NCBI RefSeq assembly: GCF_007565055.1
Contig: NC_044557.1
Span: 140,434,493 to 140,498,492, forward strand
Length of the DNA: 64,000 bases
Direction: 5' to 3'
Source of the DNA: Rhinopithecus roxellana
Taxonomy: Eukaryota; Chordata; Mammalia; Primates; Cercopithecidae
The position numbers and the translations under genes are program-made. The notes below the pieces were generated by a model, which ran no database searches, was not told the DNA's origin, and saw only the letters and a program-made list of their open reading frames with translations. How positions within the stretch are numbered: position 1 is the stretch's first letter; every line of letters starts with the position of its first letter. Positions 56,776-64,000 of the stretch are shown here, piece by piece.

Positions 56776-56893
56776 TCAGGCATAGTAGACCTGCCTGTAA
56801 TCCCAGCTCCTCCAGAGGTTGAGATTTGAGGACTGCTCGAGCCCGGGAGCTCAAGGCCAGCCTGAGCACCACAGTGAGATCCAACTCTTTTTA
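56776..56893 (+). mobile_element. FLAM/Alu left monomer
   Basis: A single 7SL-like monomer: 'tcaggcatagtagacctgcc', 'tgtaatcccagctcctccag', 'gaggactgctcgagcccggg', 'caaggccagcctgagcacca', then a short A/T tail. No right arm. Confidence 0.75.
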
Positions 56894-58900
56894 AAAAGAT
56901 ATATTTCTTCCCCTCTACAATTTAATTTGTTCACCTTAAAAATATGTCATGCACATGGACTAAGTTCAAACATCGCCCCCCTCTCCACCTCCACTGAACA
57001 CTCAATGAGACACACTGTGAATTTCTCTGCGTTCTCAAACATACTCGATCATTCCTTTTTCATGCTTCCACATCACTTGCTACCTAGGTCTTGTGAGTAT
57101 TTGGCACGATGTTTTATAACTAGTGGCTGTCCTGCCTGCTGTCTAATGATACGTTTAGTCCTGTGTACTCCTCTGCATTCTAAGTCCCTGCCATGATAAT
57201 TTATCATAATAGTTTATGGGTGAGTCTTATGAAATGAACAAATAAATGGTTGAATATATTGTATAAGGAACACTGCAACTACACATCCAAGAAAGGTCTT
57301 GAATATGCCTGCGTTATAAAATAAATATATTTTGTAAGTATTTAATGCATTTAATTAAAGGACATTCAGATTGAACCCAATTTATATCTCTAATTATTTG
57401 TTGTAGATAGCATAGAAATGTCATTATTTCTATCCTTGGGGAGATTCTTCTTGCTGCTGAGGCTGTTGAAAATGTGTTAGAATGTAGAGAAGTAAAGTAG
57501 AACAGAGTATCAAAACATTCAGATCGCTGAGCTGTCAGGGTCTCAGCGGACAGGGTCCTAGTCCTAGCAAAGGCTATAAATATCAGTAGGAGTAAGGAAG
57601 AAGAATCAAGCACCTAATTCCAAAACCAAAAAACTCTTGATTTTCATTTCACACACCATTAACTGCAGACAGTGGCTCTCCTGAAGGTATAAAAATTAAA
57701 GTCCCTTGGCACAGGTGGAGGTATTGTAGCGCTCTGGAAGGGGAACAGAAGCTTTCTGTCTTCAATGAAGTCTTACTAGGGAAGACCATTTCCAGTTAAC
57801 ACTACAAGCTTTGCTATATTGACCAGAATGCTTATAATATGTAGATGTATATAACCAGTATATATGGTGTTCATAATTATAATGTCTATAATTTAAAGAA
57901 CATATTACCCAAAATCGTTTTCATTGAAATTACTATATATTAAGGTAAAAGCTCTTATTCAAGAAATTAACTTGTATAAAAATGTAAACAAAGAGCAGTT
58001 AAAGAATTGCTCATTATTCACCTCAACTTCAGATAATATCCCATTCAGAAAGCACTTCAACTTTGATGCACACTATAATCATGGGTAATAAACCAAATTG
58101 GCTGTGTTTAAGTTTGCCACATAAATGATAAGCTACTAAGAATAAGAATTCTATTATCTTATAATATGAATTTTACTTTGTTGAAATTATTATCCCATAG
58201 TCATGAGATCAGTGGGATCTCAAATTTTCAAACAGTTTACAATGACAAAAAAAGAATGCAATTAACATACAGTCAATAAATAAACTGTCATATTTTTCCT
58301 GCCGCAACAAATAATATTTTATATCCACCTTATTCATATATATATAAAACGAATAATAGCCTGATCGACAAATAAAAAGTACTGCTATTTAAAATGTTTT
58401 CTAATTAATTAGTAATTGTGCAATTAAGAAAGTAGTCAGTAGTAAACTATGAATAGAATAATTTCATATGCAAATAAAGATTACAAATATTCTTACATAT
58501 GTAAAGTTTCCACATTTTGGTTGATCATCACTGACTTTTCCTTATGAGATACAGTTTTATAAAATCTTGATTAGTGTGACATAGGAATCCAAATGCTCTT
58601 TCTTTAAATTAAATTACGTCATATAAAGCACTTTTTAGTAAACCTTTTATGGTTTATTATAGTCTTCTGACATAAACCATGCATATTTTTGCATGGTTTA
58701 TTTTGAATACAAATTTTAACAAATAATTTTGTTTGTTATTTAAAAGTCAGAAAATACAATGAATAAAAAGCACTACCCCTTGTAGTCTTAGCACAGAGCG
58801 ATAAATACCAGTAACTAATTTTTTTACTGAATTGTTAAATTTAAAATACAATTAAATCAAGATTTTTTCACAATAATGTCAGGAACATTGATTTCAAAAT
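56894..58900. other. Unassigned sequence with a perfect hairpin
   Basis: About 2 kb with no gene. A perfect 12-bp inverted repeat lies at 58672-58683 and 58690-58701 (6-base loop). Open frames at 56819-57196 and 57314-57613 (minus) have no known domain. Confidence 0.4.
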
Positions 58901-58915
58901 GAGCATGCATTTTTT

Positions 58916-59680
58916 TGTTATTAAAGTTCTAGGGTACATGTGCACAATGTGCAGGTTTGTTACATATGTATACATGTGCCATGTTGGTGTGCTGCACCCA
59001 TTAACTCATCATTTACATTAGGTATCTCTCCCAACGCTATCCCTCATCTTCCCCCTCCCCATTATAGGCTCCGGTGTGTCATGTTCCCCTTCCTGTGTCC
59101 AAGTGATCTCATTGTTCATTCCCACCTATGAATGAGAACATGCGGTATTTGGTTTTCTGTTATTGCAATAGTTTGCTGAGAATGATGGTTTCCAGCTGCA
59201 TCCATGTCCCTACAAAGGACACGAACTCGTCCTTTTTTATGGCTGCATAGTATCCCACAATATATATGTGCCACATTTTCTTAATCCAGTCTGTCACTGA
59301 TGGACATTTGGGTTGATTCCAAGTCTTTGCTATTGTGAATAGTGCTGCAATAAACATACGTGTGCATGTGTCTTTATAGCAGCATGATTTATGATCCTTT
59401 GGGTATATACCCAGTAATGGGATGGCTGGGTCAAATGGTATTTCTAGTTCTAGATCCTTGAGGAATCACCACACTGTTTTCCACAATGGTTGAACAAGTT
59501 TACAGTCCCACCAACAGTGTAAAAGTGTTCCTATTTCTCCACATCCTCTCCAGAATCTCTTGTTTCCTGACTTTTTAATGATTGCCATTCTAACTGGTGT
59601 GAGATGGTATCTCATTGTGGTTTTGATTGGCATTTCTCTGATGGCGAGTGATGATGAGCATTTTTTCATGTGTCTGTTGA
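58916..59680 (-). mobile_element. Primate L1 3' end, antisense, 5'-truncated
   Basis: The plus strand reads L1 in reverse: 'ttattaaagttctagggtac', 'gtgcaggtttgttacatatg', 'ggtttccagctgcatccatg', 'gtgaatagtgctgcaataaa', 'ggtatatacccagtaatggg', 'gtgagatggtatctcattgt', 'gatgagcattttttcatgtg'. The flanks 'tgagcatgcattttt' (58900-58914) and 'tgagcacgcattttt' (59681-59695) are a target duplication with one base changed. ORF2 broken. Confidence 0.93.
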
Positions 59681-59805
59681 TGAGCACGCATTTTTAAAGT
59701 GTAATTGACATTCCCAAAATTCTCACTTTGATTTACTGTTTGATTTTAGATTGTCATTTGTAACTTTAGTTCTTAAAATTTTTAAATATCATATTCAATT
59801 TCATT

Positions 59806-59865
59806 TTTTTCTTATTTATTATACATTCAGTTCTGTGATACATGTGCAGAATGTGCACCTTTGTT
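59806..59865 (-). mobile_element. Short L1 3' terminus, antisense
   Basis: About 60 bp: 'ttattatacattcagttctg', 'tgatacatgtgcagaatgtg', 'cacctttgttcat'. It matches the last part of the L1 3' UTR in reverse. Too short for subfamily. Confidence 0.7.
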
Positions 59866-60290
59866 CATATTTAATCTCTTAATTATTAAAGCAATAAATA
59901 TTTATTTGGAAAAATAAAGAAAACCTTAAGAAGCAAATTAAAATTTGATTGCTATTTGATATTCAAAACTTTGATGAAAAAATAATTCTAAGTTTTTAAT
60001 AGCAACATCCCCATTTCTGTATTCCAAAGGACAAAGAGAATAATGCAGTAAAAATTACTGTATGAAAACTGAGATACTAAAAGTAACAAATGCAAACCTA
60101 CAGATACAACACATGTAAAGGTAAATATTTGAATGGGAAATACAATATTTAAATCTGTCTGTATAGTGTTTTCTCTATTGAGTCAGTATGGTTTGCTCTA
60201 ATGCTTGTCTGAATATATTCAATCAGCCTTTTGCTAAACGTCCAAGGGAGAAGAATTGATCTTTTATAGGCATTGCCTCATGGTATATAA
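59866..60290. other. Unassigned sequence
   Basis: AT-rich, no gene or repeat family recognised. Confidence 0.4.
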
Positions 60291-60364
60291 TTTTGACTTC
60301 CCTAATCTACCTGGGCGTATTTATATATTTTGACATCCCTTATCTACCTGGGTATATTTCTACA
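60291..60364. repeat. 37 bp x 2 tandem duplication
   Basis: Units 60291-60327 and 60328-60364 both read 'ttttgac.tccc.atctacctggg'-type sequence with a few substitutions. It lies in unassigned DNA. Confidence 0.9.
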
Positions 60365-60859
60365 AAACAGAAAAATGCCAAGTGATAACTTGGAATATCA
60401 ACTTATTTCTAAACATATCAATAATCAAATGAACAGTGTTTGTTCATTAAATACTCATGGACATGGGCGTACATTATGCATACATACACGTATGTATACA
60501 TACATTATACAATCCTTAAAACCTCCCTCAGTAAATAATTCAGAGACTTAATTCTTTGTAAAAAACTTTGTTTTTTGTTTTTTTTTCTTTTTACAAGCTG
60601 AAAGTTTGCATACTTTAATTTTGGCATTGGTCTTTATTTATTTTCCAAAAGCATTTATCTTCTCTACATGAAGACAAGGGTTAGTTATAGATAAAATCAC
60701 AAGGAAGTAAATCTTATCTTGAATCTTTATCAACCACATCTTTGATTTACTTTTTTGCCTCCTACTCAAAATGTCTCCAAAGCCTTCTCCTCACAGCCCA
60801 TGCATTAATGTGAAATACAGGGACCAGTACCCATTGTTGAGGCTCTGCTGGTTCTGAAG
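60365..60859. other. Unassigned sequence
   Basis: No gene or recognised repeat. A T-rich run lies near 60570-60593. Confidence 0.4.
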
Positions 60860-61080
60860 AACTACGCCAGGTGTCTTAGCACATCTCATTGAGCCTCAAA
60901 ACAACTTTTTTTTAAGCTTCAATTTACAAACTAAAAAATAAATAAATAAATAAAGCTCAAAGCATCTTAACTGCCAAAGTCACACAGATAATTAGTAAAT
61001 ACTGAAACTTATATTTGAACCCTGGTCTCTGAGACTCCAGATCTGTGCTTACAATAATCACTCTATCACAGTGATTTTTA
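60860..61080 (-). repeat. MIR SINE, antisense
   Basis: The plus strand shows 'ctcattgagcctcaaaacaa', 'ctgccaaagtcacacagata', 'atttgaaccctggtctctga' and 'actccagatctgtgcttaca', the reverse of the MIR consensus. It contains an (AAAT)n expansion (60936-60953). Confidence 0.75.
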
Positions 61081-61515
61081 ATTATTTTCAAGGTGTTAAT
61101 GTTTTATTATGAAATATTTAAGACAGACAAGAAGCTTAAATATAATATGGCATATATCACTGCTTTTATCTATTACCTTAAAAAATAAATCATCACCTTC
61201 TTCCTGCAAAGGGATCCACTATTTTGAATCTGTTGCTTCCTATTTCAATGCAACTATAGGCCTCTGTTTTGTTCTCAAATAATGAGATTTGTTTTCCATA
61301 CTTTAAATTTTATGCAGTATATATGTACACTATATAGTATGTATTTGTCTACAACTTTTTCCCCCCAAACATGCTAATTATGGTAACTCTAGCTCATTCA
61401 TTTCCACAGTTGCTCAACATTCTACAGCTGGATAATGCCACAGTTTAGTCCTCTATACATTACAATTATGTAGTTTGTCTTATTTTCTATTACAAAAATT
61501 TCTGCTAGGAAGGTT
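61081..61515. other. Unassigned AT-rich sequence
   Basis: No gene or repeat family recognised. It leads into the old L1. Confidence 0.4.
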
Positions 61516-61519
61516 ATTT

Positions 61520-62236
61520 TTACTTTTGTTTTTAACAACTTTACTGGGGTTTTACCGATATACCAAAAGACTGAACATGTTTAATGGATACAATTTGATG
61601 ACTTTGGACACATGCATGTACTCACGATATTCGAGGTAATAAATATATCATCACGTCTAAAGTTTTCTTGTGTCCCCCCTTTTTTGTTTGTTTTTTGGTG
61701 TAGTAAGAATGCCTATCATGACATCTACTCTTTTAATGAATTTCTAACTGCACAATATCATGTTGTGCACTATAGGTGCTACATTGTACAACAGATCTCT
61801 AGATTCTGTTATTTATCTCACATAACTGAAACTTTACACACATCAACAACTCCCCATTTGCTTCTCATCCAAGCCCTTGGCAACCAGCATTCTATAAACT
61901 GCTTTCATGAGAATGACCAGTTTAGATAACTCATATGAATAGAATCATACAATATTTGTCTTTCTGAGACTGGCTTATTTTACATAATGGACTGTCGTTT
62001 GGGTTCATCCACATTGTCACAAATGGCAGAGATCTCCTTTTTAAGGCTAAACTACATTCTATTGTATGTACTATATGCTGCCTTTTAATCTAGTCATCTT
62101 TTGATAGACACATGGGCTGCTTTCATACACTGGATACTATGAACAATGCAGCAATGAATATAGGAGTACAGGTAGCTCTTCAAAATATTGATTTCAATTT
62201 TTTTAATATATATACTCAGAAGTAGGACTTCCAGAT
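61520..62236 (-). mobile_element. Old L1 (L1ME-type), antisense, 3' part
   Basis: The plus strand reads the 3' UTR and end of ORF2 in reverse: 'acaactttactggggtttta', 'gatacaatttgatgactttg', 'tctaaagttttcttgtgtcc', 'gaacaatgcagcaatgaata', 'ctcagaagtaggacttccag'. It is split at 62237 by a younger L1 3' end and continues at 62456. No functional ORF. Confidence 0.85.
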
Positions 62237-62248
62237 TATATAGTATTT

Positions 62249-62443
62249 CTTTTTATTTGATAATTTCAACATTTGTTTTAGATTCAAGGGGTAAAATGTG
62301 CAGGTTTGTTGCATGGTTACATTGTGTGATGCTGAGGTTTGGGGTAGGAATGTTCCCATCACCCAGATAGTGAGCAGAGCACCCAATAGACAGTTTTTCA
62401 ACCCCTTGCCCCCACCTCCCCTCCCCAGTAGTTCCCACTGGAC
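62249..62443 (-). mobile_element. L1 3' terminus (L1PB/L1MA-type), antisense, nested
   Basis: A 195-bp 5'-truncated L1 in reverse: 'ttttagattcaaggggtaaa', 'gtgcaggtttgttgcatggt', 'gtgtgatgctgaggtttggg', 'caaccccttgcccccacctc'. It is bracketed by the 12-bp duplication tatatagtattt (62237-62248 and 62444-62455) and splits the older L1. Confidence 0.93.
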
Positions 62444-62455
62444 TATATAGTATTT

Positions 62456-63200
62456 TCATGTTTGATTTTTGGAGGACTTTCATAGTGTTTCCCATAGTAG
62501 CTGCATAATTTTAAATCCCCACCAACAGTGTACAAGGGTTCACATCTCGCCACATTCTCATCAACACTTGTCATCTTTTGTTTGAAACTAGCTATCCCAT
62601 ACAGATGTGAAGTGATATCACATTGTGGTTTTGACTTGTATTTCCCTGATGATCAGTGATACTGACCACCTTTTCATATACCTAACGCCCACGTGCATGC
62701 CCTCTTTGGAGAAATATGTATTTAACTCTTTTGCCCATTTGTAGTCATGTTACTTTTTTTTTTTTTTTTTTTGCTATTAAATTGTAGGAGTTTCTTACAT
62801 AGTTTGAATATTAACCCGTCATCAGATAAATGGTTTGCAAATAGTTTCTCCCATTCCATAGGCTCTTTTTTACTCTGCTGTTTGTTTGCTTTGCTATGCA
62901 GAAGCTTTTTAGTTTGAGGTAGTCCCATTTCTCTGTTTTTGCTTTGTTGCCTGTGCTTTTTTTTATCACATCCAGGGAATCATTGTCAAACCCAGTATCA
63001 GGAGCTTTTCCCTTATGTTTCCTCCTAACAGTTTTATGATTTTAGATCTTCTGTTTAAGTCTTTAATCCACTTTGATTTTTCTAAATGGTGTAAGGTAGT
63101 AGCCCAATTTCATTCTTTTCTATGCAGATACCTAGTTTTCTCGAAACCATTTGTTCAAGAGACTGTCATTTCCCCATTGCATATTCTTGGTACCCTGTTG
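62456..63200 (-). mobile_element. Old L1 (L1ME-type), antisense, ORF2 part
   Basis: It continues the L1 broken at 62236: 'ccaccaacagtgtacaaggg', 'gatatcacattgtggttttg', 'ctttgctatgcagaagcttt', 'aatccactttgatttttcta', all reversed L1 ORF2. A T run (62754-62772) is internal. No intact reverse transcriptase frame. Confidence 0.82.
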
Positions 63201-64000
63201 ATAAATGATAAGTGGCTTTTCTCTAGCTGCTTTCAAAATTCTCTGTGTCCTTGACTTTTGCAAATTTGATTATATGTGTTCTTTGGATATCAATTTCTTT
63301 AGATTTATCCGATTTGGGATCTTTTGAGTTTAATTAATCTAAGTGTCCATTCCTCTCCCCACATTTGAGATGTTTTCAGCCATTATTTCTTTAAATGAGC
63401 TTTCTGCCCTTTTCCCTCTTCTTATTCTGCAACTTTCGTAATGTGCTTATTTGATCTCCTAATGATGTCCCAGAGGGTCCATGGGCTTTCTCCACTCTTT
63501 CACATTTTTTTTTCTTTTTGTTCCTTTAACTTGATAATTCCAAATTACTTGTCTTCAAGTTTGGAGATTATTTTTTTCTCCTTGATCAGGTCTCCTGCTG
63601 AATATCTATATTTTTTTAGCTCAGTTATTGTATGTACTCTTCAGCTCCAGAGTTTCTGTTTCTTTTAAGATAACTATTTAGAATTTTTTGTCAGTCAGTT
63701 CATAGGTCTCCATTTCCTTAAGGTCATTTACCAGAGATTTACTGTTTGTTTTGTTGTTGTTGTTTTTTGGGGGGGTCACGTTTCCCTGATTCTTCATTTC
63801 ACTTCAGATTTGAGTGCTATTTGTGCATTTGAAGTATAACCACTTTGTCCAGCCTTTACAGGCCTTGCTTTGGTAGGGAAAAACCTCCTCAATTAACCCT
63901 GCTAGTGATTCTGGAAGTTTCCAAAATCTTTTGTATGTATTTGCACACTTTGCCCTTCTCCGTACCTGCTGGGGAGAAATCTCAAGGTTGTGCATCTTCC
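63201..64000 (-). repeat. Further old LINE-like sequence to window end (weak)
   Basis: T-rich sequence continuing from the antisense L1: 'ctgctttcaaaattctctgt', 'tgttttcagccattatttct', 'ttcagctccagagtttctgt'. It resembles old LINE-associated repeat sequence that I have seen before but cannot place in the element. It runs off the window. Confidence 0.4.

Noticed and set aside
59466..59687. Antisense frame with L1 ORF2-like residues
   Set aside because: A remnant of the antisense L1 at 58916-59680, truncated at both ends.
1..64000. tRNA, snRNA, Y RNA or processed-gene copies
   Set aside because: I looked for U6-, tRNA- and mRNA-like retrocopies with A tails and found none that I could support by eye. 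A tRNAscan and Infernal run would be decisive.

Overview
This is 64 kb of nuclear DNA from a catarrhine primate, most likely an Old World monkey. The base composition is AT-rich, and I can support no protein-coding gene, exon set or RNA gene. Open frames are all short (137 codons at most). Most lie in Alu, LINE-1, LTR or simple-repeat DNA, and the few others have no recognisable product. The window reads as gene-desert or deep-intron DNA. The primate call rests on Alu, THE1 and primate L1 3' ends. The Old World monkey call rests on one young Alu (50286-50597) with sequence variants typical of cercopithecid AluY subfamilies and not of human AluY. Repeat families were named by recall of consensus sequences, so subfamily names are provisional.

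Layout. 1-10 kb: an old L1 3' end, an AluS with clear target-site duplications (TSDs), an L1 3' end split by an LTR, an L2, a MIR and an MSTA-type LTR. 10-16 kb: AluS, an Alu monomer, a TA/GA microsatellite and another AluS. 16-20.5 kb: a near-complete THE1 provirus-like element (LTR, internal region, LTR) just downstream of a truncated copy of the same LTR/internal junction, then an MLT1 LTR beside an 87-bp local duplication. 21-24 kb: AluJ and a primate L1 3' end. 24-28 kb: mostly unassigned. 28-36 kb: a mosaic of MaLR LTRs, a long L2 tract and two independent primate L1 3' ends, one of them inside the L2. 36-40 kb: MIR fragments and low-copy sequence, with a pure T40 tract. 40-42.5 kb: a HAL1/L1M element split by an Alu and a MaLR LTR. 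44-46.5 kb: old L1 and compound microsatellites. 48.6-50.6 kb: an ERV LTR split by an Alu, then the young AluY. 51.08-52.10 kb: the standout feature, sixteen identical 64-bp tandem units. 52-61 kb: low-copy DNA with small tandem duplications, hairpins, an antisense Alu and antisense primate L1 3' ends. 61.5-64 kb: an old antisense L1 with a younger L1 3' end inserted in it.

There is no operon or gene set to interpret. The biology here is the history of insertions and local duplications. The most notable observation is the perfectly homogeneous 64 bp x 16 minisatellite: it is bounded by a TA microhomology, has one CpG per unit and is strongly C-skewed on the + strand. It is either a very recent array expansion or homogenisation, or an assembly effect.
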